NCBI RefSeq assembly: GCF_001580025.1
Contig: NZ_LSZO01000157.1
Coordinates: 1-64,000, forward strand
Source: Ventosimonas gracilis
GTDB lineage: Bacteria; Pseudomonadota; Gammaproteobacteria; Pseudomonadales; Pseudomonadaceae
Direction of reading: 5' to 3'
DNA length: 64,000 bases
The position numbers were made by a program, and so were the translations under genes. The notes under the pieces are model-generated. The model was not told the DNA's origin. It saw only the letters and a program-made list of their open reading frames with translations, and did no database searches. The stretch's first letter is position 1; every line of letters begins with the position of its first letter. Positions 39,032-47,798 of the stretch are shown piece after piece.

Positions 39032-40038
39032 TGGATGCAAAAAGCCAGTTGCTGCTGCGCAATCCTTCCCATTTTGCAGGCACAGTGTTGCTCGCCGGAT
39101 TGCCCGCCGATGATTTGCTCAAAGCTTTGCCACAGGCTTTTGGCTGGAGTTGGCAGATGGATGCCTATACCCCGCTTACGCGCAGCACTGACGGGCGCTG
39201 CCACTTTGGCATTGAGCCACCTTCAACTGAATTTGCCGCTGCCGTGCTGTTTCTGCCCAAATCGCGCGAGCAGACCGACTATTTATTAACCCAGCTCGCC
39301 GCCCGTTTGGCGGGCAGGCCGCTTTATCTGGTCGGCGAAAAACGCGCCGGTATTGAGCGTGCGGCCAAGCAGTTACAAGCCTTCGGCAGCCCGCACAAAA
39401 TCGACAGCGCCCGCCATTGCCAGCTTTGGCGCGTTTTAGTCGAACAATCCCCGCCAGCTCCCGTGCTTGGCGAGTGGACCAAGCACTACCGCGTACCACT
39501 GGCAGACGGCGAACTTCGCGTGATCAGCCTGCCTGGGGTATTTGCGCACGGGCATTTGGATGCAGGCACGGCGCTTTTGCTGGAACAGCTTAACGCTCTG
39601 CCGCGCGGGCCGATTTTGGATTTTGGCTGCGGCGCGGGCGTATTGGGTGCGGCGCTGGCAAGGCGCTACCCTGATCAGTCGGTCACTTTGCTCGATAGCT
39701 GCGCCTTTGCCCTGCACAGCGCCCATTTAACGCTTGCCGCCAACTCTGTTGAAGCCAAGGTGCAAGCGGCCTGCGGCATTGCCGATGCCAAACAGGATTT
39801 CGCCGCGATTATCAGCAATCCGCCGTTTCATCAGGGCATTGCCACCTGCTATCAAACCACGGAAGACTTGCTGCGCGAGGCGCGCTCGCATCTTGTCCGA
39901 GGTGGCGAACTGCGGATTGTGGCAAACCGCTTTCTAAAATACCCGCCGATACTTTCGCAGTATTTAGGCAGCTGCGAGACGATGGCCGAGCGCGGTGGAT
40001 TTCACGTATTACGCGCGGTTAATCAGCGAGCCAAATAA
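39031..40038 (+). CDS. rsmC: 16S rRNA m2G1207 methyltransferase
   Basis: Methylates G1207 in helix 34 of 16S rRNA. The 335-residue protein has two tandem methyltransferase-fold halves. The N-terminal half lacks a SAM loop, as is normal for RsmC. The C-terminal half carries ILDFGCGAGVLGAALARRYP and the catalytic NPPFHQGIATCY. It starts in the hprA stop and its last 20 bases overlap the convergent pgeF stop. RlmG is a related alternative, but the length and the NPPFH context favour RsmC. Confidence 0.85.
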   Translation: MDAKSQLLLRNPSHFAGTVLLAGLPADDLLKALPQAFGWSWQMDAYTPLTRSTDGRCHFGIEPPSTEFAAAVLFLPKSREQTDYLLTQLAARLAGRPLYLVGEKRAGIERAAKQLQAFGSPHKIDSARHCQLWRVLVEQSPPAPVLGEWTKHYRVPLADGELRVISLPGVFAHGHLDAGTALLLEQLNALPRGPILDFGCGAGVLGAALARRYPDQSVTLLDSCAFALHSAHLTLAANSVEAKVQAACGIADAKQDFAAIISNPPFHQGIATCYQTTEDLLREARSHLVRGGELRIVANRFLKYPPILSQYLGSCETMAERGGFHVLRAVNQRAK

Positions 40039-40756
40039 GGCTTGCCATGCGGCCGGTGGGATTTTCTCTGCGGTAGGAATAAAACCGCGCCTTATCGGTA
40101 TAAGTGCAAAAACCGCCGCCGTAAACGGACGTTACCCCGCAGGCCGCCAGTCTTAAATAAGCAAGTTGATAGAGATCGGCCTGATATTTGCCGCTTATTG
40201 GCGCGGGGATAAAAGCGGCTTTCGCTTCGGCTTGCTGATCCACAAAAGCTGCGCGGACTTCTTCGCCGACTTCAAAGGCCGCCTGGCCGATACAAGGTCC
40301 TAGCCAAACCAGTAACTGGTCAGCAGGCACCGCGAGCGTTTGTACCGTTTGCTCCAAAATCCCGGCGGCTAGCCCGCGCCATCCGGCGTGCGCCGCGGCC
40401 ACTCGGCTACCTGAGGCATCACAGAACAACACCGGCAAACAATCGGCCGTCAGTACCGTACAGGCGATACCCGGCATTTGCGTCCAACTGGCATCGGCCT
40501 GTGGGCAATCATCCGGATCGGCGGGAACGATTTGCTTGCCGTGTACCTGCTGCAAAAACGCAAGTTTACAACCTAAAACCCGCGCCAACTGCTCGCGGCC
40601 CGCACGGACGGTCTCTAACGAGTCCCCTACCCGGTCAGCCAAATTAAACGAGGCCCATGCGCCTTGGCTAAGCCCGCCGCTGCGCGTGGTGACGCAAGCC
40701 TTAACCCGTTTGGGTGCGGGCCAGTCTGGGGTAATCCAGTCAAAGGTTTTTTGCAT
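40019..40756 (-). CDS. pgeF: Peptidoglycan editing factor PgeF (YfiH, laccase-domain)
   Basis: A 245-residue member of the YfiH/DUF152 family. In E. coli PgeF removes wrongly built peptidoglycan precursors; homologues also cleave purine nucleosides. Conserved metal-binding motifs are seen: QVHGKQIV, TVLTADCLPVLFCDA and AAAHAGWRGLAAGI, plus LGPCIGQAAFEVGEEV. Near the end GGGFCTYTDKARFYSYRR is the usual C-terminal motif. It overlaps the rluD stop by 17 bases and the convergent rsmC stop by 20. The rluD–pgeF order is the same as in Pseudomonas and E. coli. Confidence 0.92.
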   Translation of the reverse strand: MQKTFDWITPDWPAPKRVKACVTTRSGGLSQGAWASFNLADRVGDSLETVRAGREQLARVLGCKLAFLQQVHGKQIVPADPDDCPQADASWTQMPGIACTVLTADCLPVLFCDASGSRVAAAHAGWRGLAAGILEQTVQTLAVPADQLLVWLGPCIGQAAFEVGEEVRAAFVDQQAEAKAAFIPAPISGKYQADLYQLAYLRLAACGVTSVYGGGFCTYTDKARFYSYRRENPTGRMASLIWLAD

Positions 40757-41729
40757 CGTCTTTTAACCTTTGCAGTAACTGGCAAAAATCCGCAGCCAAG
40801 GTCGACTCAAAGTGCAGCCTTTGCCCTGTGTGTGGATGGGTTAATGCCAATTCTTTGGCATGCAGAGCCTGGCGCGGAAAGGTTTTTAGTGTGTCGATCA
40901 GTATTTGGCTCGCGCCCGCCGGTAAGCGCAAACGAGCGCCGTACTGCGCATCGCCCAACAAGGGATGGCCGATATGCGCCATATGTACGCGGATTTGATG
41001 GGTACGGCCGGTTTCCAATTTCACTTGAATATGCGAATGAGCGCGAAAACGCGAAAGCACCCGCCAATGACTCACCGCCGGTTTACCGCCTGCTGTGACT
41101 GCCATTTTCTGCCGCTGAATGGGATGTCTGCCAATCGGCGCATCCACCGTGCCACCTGCGGGGGGCGTTCCGCTAATCACCGCTTGATAAATCCGGCTGA
41201 TGCTACGTGCCTGCAACTGCGCCACCAACGCGGTTTGCGCCTGCAAGGTTTTGCCGACCACTAACAAGCCACTGGTGTCTTTATCCAGCCGGTGAACGAT
41301 ACCGGCACGCGGCAACTGCGAAAGTTCCGGCAGATGATGCAGCAAGGCATTGAGCAGCGTGCCATCGGCATGCCCCGCCGCTGGATGCACCACCAATCCG
41401 GCAGGTTTATCCAGCACCAGAATATGCGCGTCCTCATACAGGATATTCAGTGCAATATCCTGCCCCTGCCAGCTACCTTGAACCTGCATTTGCGCGTTCA
41501 GTTGCAACAGTGCACCAGCTTTAACCCGATCACGCGGCCTGCACAGGGTGCCACCCACCGTTAAACAGCCGTCTTTAATCCAAGCACTCAGGCGCGAGCG
41601 TGAAAACCCGTCAAAAAGCTGCACGGCAACCGCATCCAAGCGCTGCCCAGCCAACTCAGGCGGCACTTTTGCAGTTTCGCAAATAAGCGGATCTAAATCG
41701 CTGGAAGGCATAACGGCAGGAAAAAGCAT
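40740..41729 (-). CDS. rluD: 23S rRNA pseudouridine synthase RluD
   Basis: Converts uridines 1911, 1915 and 1917 of 23S rRNA to pseudouridine. The 329-residue protein starts with an S4 RNA-binding domain (LAGQRLDAVAVQLFDGFSRSRLSAWIKDG). The catalytic domain has the active-site aspartate in GIVHRLDKDTSGLLVVGK and the RluA-type LETGRTHQIRVHMAHIGHPLLGD. Start is ATG 41729 or 41711; neither shows a strong ribosome-binding site. It is divergent from bamD, the conserved Pseudomonas arrangement. Confidence 0.95.
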   Translation of the reverse strand: MLFPAVMPSSDLDPLICETAKVPPELAGQRLDAVAVQLFDGFSRSRLSAWIKDGCLTVGGTLCRPRDRVKAGALLQLNAQMQVQGSWQGQDIALNILYEDAHILVLDKPAGLVVHPAAGHADGTLLNALLHHLPELSQLPRAGIVHRLDKDTSGLLVVGKTLQAQTALVAQLQARSISRIYQAVISGTPPAGGTVDAPIGRHPIQRQKMAVTAGGKPAVSHWRVLSRFRAHSHIQVKLETGRTHQIRVHMAHIGHPLLGDAQYGARLRLPAGASQILIDTLKTFPRQALHAKELALTHPHTGQRLHFESTLAADFCQLLQRLKDDAKNL

Positions 41730-41828
41730 CTTTAGTAGGGCGGACAGGCTGTGATTAAATGTGAAAGGCAGCCATCATAGCAGTAGCTTTAGCAAGGCCG
41801 CCCAATACCCGTTACCCGAGATTACTGC

Positions 41829-42758
41829 ATGTTTATCAAACCCTCTCCCCTAACCCAATACCCTGCCATGACGCTGATACTGCTGTTCCTGACTGCTCTG
41901 TTGCTTGGCGGCTGCTCATCGGATAAATCCACCGAAGAGGACAACACCAGCGAAGCGCAGCTTTACCAGCAGGCGCAAGAGGCGCTCGACAACAACAGCT
42001 ACAGCGCCGCTGCGGAAAAATTAAGAGCGCTGGAATCACGCTATCCATTCGGGCACTTTGCCGAACAAGCGCAGCTTGAACTGGTCTACGCCTACTACAA
42101 AAGCGGTGACGCGGAAGCCTCGCGCTCGGCGGCAGAGCGTTTTATTCGCCTGCATCCGCAGCATCCCAATGTAGATTACGCTTGGTATATCAAAGGCTTA
42201 ACCTCATTTGAGGAAAACCGCGGCCTGATTTCGCGCTTTTTACCGCTGGATGTGAACAAACGTGACCCGGGCGCGGCACGTGATTCGTTTAATGAATTTG
42301 CCGAACTGCTGCGGCGCTTTCCGCAAAGCCGCTACGCGCCCGATGCCAAGCAGCGCATGGTTTACCTGCGCAACCGCCTGGCCGCCTACGAGGTGCATGT
42401 CGGCAACTACTACATCAAGCGCAAGGCGTACCTCGCCGCCGCCAATCGTGGCCGCTATGTGGTGGAAAACTTCCAGGGTACGCCCGTCGTCGGTGACGGT
42501 CTCGCGCTGATGGTAGAAGGCTATCGCCAGCTTAAATTGGACGATTTGGCCGACAGCGCACTGGCCACTTTGCGCCTTAACTACCCCAATCATTCGCTAC
42601 TTGCCAACGGCAAACTCACCGCCCCGACCAGCGAAGAAGACTACTTGGGCGCTTTTGAAAAAGCCCCACCTGCGCCGAGCACCACGCAAGCCAACCAAGA
42701 AGTGCAAAAGCAGTACGAAGATGCCAAGGACGAACTGCCAGCAGAAATCCAACAATAA
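41829..42758 (+). CDS. bamD: Outer-membrane assembly lipoprotein BamD
   Basis: Essential part of the BAM complex that folds beta-barrel proteins into the outer membrane. The lipobox LLLGGC directs lipidation at the cysteine (residue 29 from the first ATG). Tetratricopeptide repeats follow ([84 protein letters not shown]), closely like Pseudomonas ComL/BamD. Two starts are possible: 41829 gives a 13-residue longer signal peptide; ATG 41868 gives [16 protein letters not shown]. Bases 41841–41856 (CCCTCTCCCCTAACCC) resemble the interspersed repeat, so the extension may be repeat-derived. Confidence 0.94.
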   Translation: MFIKPSPLTQYPAMTLILLFLTALLLGGCSSDKSTEEDNTSEAQLYQQAQEALDNNSYSAAAEKLRALESRYPFGHFAEQAQLELVYAYYKSGDAEASRSAAERFIRLHPQHPNVDYAWYIKGLTSFEENRGLISRFLPLDVNKRDPGAARDSFNEFAELLRRFPQSRYAPDAKQRMVYLRNRLAAYEVHVGNYYIKRKAYLAAANRGRYVVENFQGTPVVGDGLALMVEGYRQLKLDDLADSALATLRLNYPNHSLLANGKLTAPTSEEDYLGAFEKAPPAPSTTQANQEVQKQYEDAKDELPAEIQQ

Positions 42759-42909
42759 CGCCCTGTCCTTTGTACAAAAGCGGTGCGGATTTTTAACAAC
42801 AAATAGAGTGGCTGCCCACTGAACAGCCCTCTCCCGCGCCCCATAGATCCTGTCGCGAAAGCCTCCGTCGCTATGCCTTGTGCATTGATCAAAACCGACT
42901 GCCAGCGGT

Positions 42910-43392
42910 TCAAACCGGTAAATACAACGTCAACGCTTCGCTTGTCGTAGGGCGAAAACCGTAGCTTTGATAAAACGCGGCGGCGGTGGCGTCTTTGGCA
43001 TCAACAATCAGCACGCGCACGCCCATTGTCTGGCGGACTAAACGCGCCAGATTGACGGCGTGGCCCAGCAATAACCGACCATAGCCCTTACCTTGTTCCG
43101 TTGCCGCGATGGCCAGTCGCCCCATGCGCATGGCAGGCACCGGCCACGCGGGTAATCGTTTGCGGTCTGCTTCGCTCAATTCATGCAGATACAACTGCGC
43201 GGCGGATAATGCGCAATAACCCAGAACCCGGGCGGGTTCCTCATCGTCAATCAGAACGTGGATGGTGGCGATACTGTCGCGTTGATGCTGTCCGGCGCGC
43301 TGGCGTAGATAATCGTCCAGCGCTTTAACGCCACAGACGAACTCGGCACGGTCGTGCTGGCGGGTATCCAGTAAGGTGATACGCAGTGCCAT
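42910..43392 (-). CDS. GNAT-family acetyltransferase toxin (TacT/AtaT-like)
   Basis: A 160-residue GCN5-type acetyltransferase. The acetyl-CoA loop is RLAIAATEQGKGYGRLLLGHAV, and DAKDATAAAFYQSYGFRPT is the typical C-terminal motif of toxins in this group. Relatives acetylate the amino acid on charged tRNAs and block translation. It follows a DUF1778-like antitoxin, with its ATG overlapping the antitoxin stop by one base, which is the usual gene order. The chemistry is inferred from the family and the pairing. A partial copy of the GC-rich repeat (42828–42843) lies between it and bamD. Confidence 0.88.
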   Translation of the reverse strand: MALRITLLDTRQHDRAEFVCGVKALDDYLRQRAGQHQRDSIATIHVLIDDEEPARVLGYCALSAAQLYLHELSEADRKRLPAWPVPAMRMGRLAIAATEQGKGYGRLLLGHAVNLARLVRQTMGVRVLIVDAKDATAAAFYQSYGFRPTTSEALTLYLPV

Positions 43393-43667
43393 TACGGCGC
43401 TTGGACGAGCTGGGCGGCGGCATCCATCGCCTGTTGCAGGCTGATATTGGGCGCAAAGGGAGCATCCAGCGCAGCCAGAAAGCGGCGGGTTTCGGTTTCG
43501 GACAGAGTGACCACGGTATCGGCGGCGATGGCGGAATCAGCCTCGCGCAAAACGGCTTCGCGCACGAAGACGGAGAGCGACATGCCGCGCAAGGCGGCGG
43601 CGCGGGCGATGCGCTGTTTGTCACCGATGTTCAGGCGCAAGTCCAGTCGGGCAGCGGTGGTGTTCAT
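43392..43667 (-). CDS. DUF1778-type ribbon-helix-helix antitoxin
   Basis: A 91-residue protein beginning with a ribbon-helix-helix region (ARLDLRLNIGDKQRIARAAALRGMSLSVFVREAVLREAD) and ending in a toxin-binding tail (ETRRFLAALDAPFAPNISLQQAMDAAAQLV). This is the pattern of TacA/AtaR antitoxins paired with GNAT toxins. It should neutralise the downstream acetyltransferase and, with it, repress the promoter. A TGTAC-containing repeat lies 11 bases upstream of the start. Confidence 0.88.
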   Translation of the reverse strand: MNTTAARLDLRLNIGDKQRIARAAALRGMSLSVFVREAVLREADSAIAADTVVTLSETETRRFLAALDAPFAPNISLQQAMDAAAQLVQAP

Positions 43668-43677
43668 GTCAAGACTA

Positions 43678-43697
43678 TGTACGTAAATATTCTGTAC
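43678..43697 (-). promoter_or_regulatory. Possible operator of the GNAT toxin–antitoxin pair
   Basis: TGTAC at 43678–43682 and again at 43693–43697, each containing the palindrome GTAC, immediately upstream of the antitoxin start. The spacing suits binding by a ribbon-helix-helix dimer pair. Confidence 0.4.
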
Positions 43698-43913
43698 TGC
43701 AAGCAGTTTTTACCGAGTTGCGCAGAAAGCCCGTCCTTCAGAGGATGTCGCAAAAGACCCCGCCACCGGATTTTTGCTACCGATTGGTTTGATTTATATT
43801 AATAAAATCATGTGGTTAAAAATTTAATTCCAGAATGAAAATGTGTTCTCTACCCCTTTTACGATACACCTCCATAGATAAGAGAAGACCGCTAAGGCTA
43901 TTCAGCGATTGGC

Positions 43914-43942
43914 TCCCCTAGCCCGCTTGCGGGCGAGGGCAA
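43914..43942. repeat. Interspersed palindrome copy
   Basis: CCCTAGCCCGC pairs with GCGGGCGAGGG around a TT centre (about 43916–43939), one mismatch. It is the cleanest copy of the core also found in halves inside the VWA gene. Confidence 0.8.
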
Positions 43943-44074
43943 GCATTCTGTCGCAAATAAACATAATAAGGTCGCCCTAAAGCAAGTTACCAAAAGTATG
44001 TTCTATAAGGTTACAGCCCACTCGCCGGAAACCCCCATCCAAAATCCCCCCTTTTGAGGAAGCCATTTACAAAA

Positions 44075-44103
44075 TTGTCAACATCTTGCCCAACAGGTAG
44101 TAC
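44075..44103 (+). promoter_or_regulatory. Candidate sigma-70 promoter of the PotABC-like operon
   Basis: TTGTCA (44075–44080), a 17-base spacer, and TAGTAC (44098–44103), about 100 bases upstream of the ATPase gene. Five of six and four of six matches to consensus. Confidence 0.45.
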
Positions 44104-44201
44104 TAAAGACTTGAAAATGCTTGTGCCTGGGCGCAATATTGATGACAATTCATCCATAAATCGAACCACCGTCCAATTCCTAAAAATTCCAAGAGGAAGC
44201 C

Positions 44202-45320
44202 ATGACCGCCCAAGACAACAACACCAACGAAGCCTTTTTGCGATTTGTTCAGGTCAAAAAAACTTACGACCAGCAGTCTCTGGTGGTTAAAGACTTCAAT
44301 TTGGATGTCGCCAAAGGCGAGTTCATCACCCTACTTGGCCCGTCCGGCTCGGGCAAAACCACTTGCCTGATGATGTTGGCCGGTTTTGAAGATGTCACCA
44401 GCGGCAAAATCCTTATCAATGGACGCAACGTCACCGATATTGCCCCCTATGACCGCAATATCGGCATGGTTTTCCAGCAATATGCGCTGTTTCCACACAT
44501 GACCATCCGCGAAAACCTCGCCTACCCGCTCAAGCTGCGCAAGCAATCGAGCGAACAAGTGCAGGCCAAAGTCGATGAATACTTAAAACTGATTGAACTG
44601 GAAAGCTTTGGTGGACGCTATCCGGGGCAGCTTTCCGGCGGCCAGCGCCAGCGCGTGGCGCTCGCCAGGGCGCTGATTTTTGAGCCGGATATTGTGCTGA
44701 TGGACGAACCCTTGGGCGCCCTGGATAAAAAACTGCGCGAACAAATGCAGTTTGAAATCAAGCGCTTGCACGAGCAGCTTGGCTTTACCGTGATTTACGT
44801 GACGCACGATCAGACCGAAGCGCTGACCATGAGCGACCGCATTGCCGTATTCAGCCGCGGCGTGGTACAGCAGTGCGATGCGCCCCATGTGCTCTATGAA
44901 AACCCGACCAATCTGTTTGTCGCCGACTTTATCGGCGAGAGCAACAAATTAGATGGCGTGGTCGAGAGCATTGATGAGCAGCAAGCCAAGGTGCGCCTGA
45001 CCAGCGGCGCTACCGTCAGCGCCCGCCGCGCGGCAGGCGGCGTGAATCAAGTCGGGCAGAAAACCACCGTTTCGGTAAGGCCGGAAAAACTCACCTTTAC
45101 CGATAACCTAGGCGAAAACGGCAACCGTATTCCCGCCCGCTTTGTCACCCGTCATTACGTGGGGGAATATATCCGCTATCATTTCGCAAGTAGCTGCGGC
45201 ACTGAACTGGTGGTAAAAAGCCTTAACGACAGCGCCGCGCCGCGCTTTAAATCCGGTCAAGAAGTCTCGCTCGCCTGGCTGCCCGAGTTCAGCCAAGCAC
45301 TTGACCACCCCGCCGGATAA
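44202..45320 (+). CDS. PotA-like ABC transporter ATPase
   Basis: A 372-residue ATPase powering the importer encoded downstream. Walker A is GPSGSGKTT, the signature LSGGQRQRVALARAL, Walker B VLMDEPLGALD and the switch histidine in VTHDQTEAL. The C-terminal third is a TOBE domain (LTSGATVSARRAAGG, TVSVRPEKLTF). This is the spermidine/putrescine (PotA/PotG) type. Polyamine is the likeliest cargo but relatives import other amines, so I give no symbol. The ribosome-binding site is AGAGGAAG just before ATG 44202. Confidence 0.9.
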   Translation: MTAQDNNTNEAFLRFVQVKKTYDQQSLVVKDFNLDVAKGEFITLLGPSGSGKTTCLMMLAGFEDVTSGKILINGRNVTDIAPYDRNIGMVFQQYALFPHMTIRENLAYPLKLRKQSSEQVQAKVDEYLKLIELESFGGRYPGQLSGGQRQRVALARALIFEPDIVLMDEPLGALDKKLREQMQFEIKRLHEQLGFTVIYVTHDQTEALTMSDRIAVFSRGVVQQCDAPHVLYENPTNLFVADFIGESNKLDGVVESIDEQQAKVRLTSGATVSARRAAGGVNQVGQKTTVSVRPEKLTFTDNLGENGNRIPARFVTRHYVGEYIRYHFASSCGTELVVKSLNDSAAPRFKSGQEVSLAWLPEFSQALDHPAG

Positions 45321-45362
45321 GCGCATACCCCTACAACAATCCCAACAAGCAGGAGCACTTTA

Positions 45363-46424
45363 ATGATGAAACCCTTACAACCACTGGCTCTCGCCGCCGC
45401 TTTTGCGCTCGCCTCAAGCATGGCGCTGGCGCAGGACAGCTTGACCGTTATTTCCTTTGGCGGTGCTTACGGCGCGATGCACAAAAAGCACTCGGTAGAT
45501 CCGTTTGAGCGCGATAGCGGCATTAAAATCCTCTATGACAGCTATTCCGGCGGCGTGGCCGAGATGAAAGCGCAGGTCGAATCCGGCAATATCCAATGGG
45601 ATGTCATCGGTATTGAGGCGGTTGACTTAGAGCGTGCCTGCTCCGAAGGCTTGCTCGAATCCATCGACCACAGCCTGCTGCCACCCGGCGCGGACGGCAC
45701 CCCCGCCAAGGATGACTTCGTGCAAGGCACGCTGCAAAGTGACTGCACGGTCGATACCGACATCTTCTCCACCGTCTACGCCTACAACAAAGACACCATC
45801 GGTAAAGTCGTACCGACCACCATTGCCGATCTGTTCGATAGCGCCAAAATCCCCGGCAAACGCGCCTTGCGCAAGCGCCCGCAAATCAACCTCGAATGGG
45901 CACTGATGGCCGATGGCGTACCCTTTGATCAAGTCTACGCAGTGCTCGCCACCGATGCCGGGCAAAAACGCGCCTTTGCCAAGCTCGATACCATCAAAAA
46001 AGACGTGGTCTGGTTTGACTCCTGGTCGCAAGCCCCGCAGCTTTTGAACGATGGTGGCGCGGTGATGGTGCAGTCCGCCAACGGGCGTTTTTACGATGCC
46101 ATCCGCAACGATAACCGCCCGTTCGTGATTATCTGGGACGGCCACCTGTACGACACCGAAGGTTGGTCCATCTTAAAAGGCACGCCGAAAAAAGACCTCG
46201 CCATCAAGTTCGTCCTCTACACCACCGGCACCACGCCATTAACCGGAACGGCCGATACGGCCTACGGCCCTGCGCGTAAATCCTCGGCGGCTCTACTGCC
46301 CAAGGATGTGGTGGATAACCTGCCAACCTCCCATTTGGATAAAGGCATTAAAGTCAGCTCAGAGTTCTGGGCAGACTATGGCGAAGCGCTGGGGGAAAAA
46401 TTCAGCGAATGGCAGCTTAAATAA
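45363..46424 (+). CDS. Periplasmic substrate-binding protein 1 of the PotABC-like importer
   Basis: A 353-residue PotD/PotF-type binding protein with a Sec signal peptide (LALAAAFALASSMALA, cleaved before QDSLTV). The mature start LTVISFGGAYGAMHKKHSVDPFE and the later KRAFAKLDTIKKDVVWFDSWSQAPQLLNDGGAVMVQSANGRFYDA are shared closely with the two genes that follow. Two adjacent ATG codons (45363, 45366) are possible starts. It is 42 bases after the ATPase gene and is followed by a 10-pair hairpin. Substrate is inferred as an amine or polyamine. Confidence 0.88.
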   Translation: MMKPLQPLALAAAFALASSMALAQDSLTVISFGGAYGAMHKKHSVDPFERDSGIKILYDSYSGGVAEMKAQVESGNIQWDVIGIEAVDLERACSEGLLESIDHSLLPPGADGTPAKDDFVQGTLQSDCTVDTDIFSTVYAYNKDTIGKVVPTTIADLFDSAKIPGKRALRKRPQINLEWALMADGVPFDQVYAVLATDAGQKRAFAKLDTIKKDVVWFDSWSQAPQLLNDGGAVMVQSANGRFYDAIRNDNRPFVIIWDGHLYDTEGWSILKGTPKKDLAIKFVLYTTGTTPLTGTADTAYGPARKSSAALLPKDVVDNLPTSHLDKGIKVSSEFWADYGEALGEKFSEWQLK

Positions 46425-46434
46425 GATGGGCAAA

Positions 46435-46465
46435 GGATTGCGAATGGAAATACCCTTCGCAATCC
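46435..46465 (+). other. Hairpin after substrate-binding protein 1
   Basis: GGATTGCGAA (46435–46444) pairs perfectly with TTCGCAATCC (46456–46465), loop 11. No T-run. A second hairpin, TTACCAAG/CTTGGTAA, lies at 46548–46570. Both probably protect or attenuate the message between the paralogues. Confidence 0.6.
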
Positions 46466-46648
46466 GGCCGAAACTGTCTATTGTTAATGCCTGTTGGCAA
46501 ACCCTTGAAAGACTATTTACTCACTATTTAAAAGAATGACTGACTGATTACCAAGCCTATGCCTTGGTAATAAGCCGCATAAAATACACAGCCAATAATG
46601 GGCTTGTGTAACCACGCTAAAACCAATAACCACAAGGGAGCATTATTT

Positions 46649-47722
46649 ATGGCTTTTTTGCCAAAATCACTTGTCACAATAAGCACAGTCTGTGCGCTGG
46701 CGCTTTCTACCCCTATGGCATTTGCCGATGAATTAACCGTCTATTCGTTTGGCGGAGCCTATGGCGATACCATTAAAAAGCATATGGTCGAGCCGTTTGA
46801 AAAAGACAGCGGCAATAAAGTCCTGTTTGGCAGTTACGCAGGCGGCATTGCGCAAATCAAGGCGCAAGTCGAATCCGGCCAAGTACAGTGGGACGTTATC
46901 AATATTGAAGATATTGACCTGGAACGCGCCTGTTCCGAAGGGCTGTTGGAAATGATAGACCAAAGCACATTAGCCGATGGCGCAGACGGCAGTAAAGCCA
47001 GCGAGGATTTTATTCCCGGTGCACTGGATAGCGAATGCGCCGTACCGGCTGTGGTTTGGTCCGTGGTATTTGCCTATAACACACAAACTATCGGCAAAAA
47101 TACGCCAAGCACGCTCGCCGATATCTTTGATTTGCAAAAATTCCCCGGTAAACGCGCCTTTCAACGCCGCCCTACTTATTTAATGGAATGGGCATTGATC
47201 GCCGATGGCGTGGATAAAGACCAAGTCTATGAGGTACTTGCCACCGATGAAGGGCAAAAACGCGCCTTTGCCAAACTCGACAGCATTAAAAAAGAGATTG
47301 TCTGGTTTGATGCCTGGTCACAAGCACCGCAATTATTAAATGACGGCGGTGCAGTGATTGTGCAATCGGCGAGCGGTCGCTTCTTTAATGCCATGCGCCA
47401 AGAAAAAGCGCCTTTTGTGATTGTTTGGGATAAACATATCTACAGCTTTGATTTGTTCGCCATCTTAAAAGGCAGCCAAAAACGCGATTTAGCCATGGAC
47501 TTTGTCCGTTATGCCACCTCCTCCAAACCGCTGTCCGGCATGCCCGATATTGCCTACAGCCCGCCGCGTAAATCCTCCATGACACTGCGCGAAATGGATC
47601 AACAAACCATTGATAATTTGCCTACTTCGCACCTTGATAAGGGCATCAAGAGTAGTTCAAACTTTTGGGCGGATTACGGCGAAACCCTGGATGAAAAATT
47701 CACCGAATGGTTATTGAAATAA
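46649..47722 (+). CDS. Periplasmic substrate-binding protein 2 (paralogue)
   Basis: A 357-residue paralogue of the preceding binding protein. I chose ATG 46649 because AAGGGAG lies upstream and it gives a clean signal peptide (LVTISTVCALALSTPMAFA, cleaved before DELTVY). It shares FGGAYGDTIKKHMVEPFEKDSG and the FAKLDSIKKEIVWFDAWSQAPQLLNDGG block. Differences cluster in the cargo-facing parts (for example DKHIYSFDLFAILKG), which suggests a different ligand. It is followed by a terminator-like hairpin. Confidence 0.87.
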   Translation: MAFLPKSLVTISTVCALALSTPMAFADELTVYSFGGAYGDTIKKHMVEPFEKDSGNKVLFGSYAGGIAQIKAQVESGQVQWDVINIEDIDLERACSEGLLEMIDQSTLADGADGSKASEDFIPGALDSECAVPAVVWSVVFAYNTQTIGKNTPSTLADIFDLQKFPGKRAFQRRPTYLMEWALIADGVDKDQVYEVLATDEGQKRAFAKLDSIKKEIVWFDAWSQAPQLLNDGGAVIVQSASGRFFNAMRQEKAPFVIVWDKHIYSFDLFAILKGSQKRDLAMDFVRYATSSKPLSGMPDIAYSPPRKSSMTLREMDQQTIDNLPTSHLDKGIKSSSNFWADYGETLDEKFTEWLLK

Positions 47723-47734
47723 GCAGATAAACAT

Positions 47735-47761
47735 AAGCGGACTGTATTCGGCAGTCCGCTT
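47735..47761 (+). terminator. Terminator-like hairpin after substrate-binding protein 2
   Basis: AAGCGGACTG (47735–47744) pairs perfectly with CAGTCCGCTT (47752–47761), loop 7, followed by TATC rather than a long T-run. Probably partial termination or mRNA stabilisation. Confidence 0.6.
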
Positions 47762-47798
47762 TATCAGGGAAATACCGAGCAATAAAAGGATAAATAAA

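Larger units (their letters stand above)
43668..44201. other. 534-base gap between toxin–antitoxin and polyamine-type importer
   Basis: No convincing gene. It holds the antitoxin operator (43678–43697), a palindromic repeat (43914–43942), and a plausible promoter for the importer (44075–44103). The rest is AT-rich in 43780–43830 and shows nothing I recognise. Confidence 0.6.
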
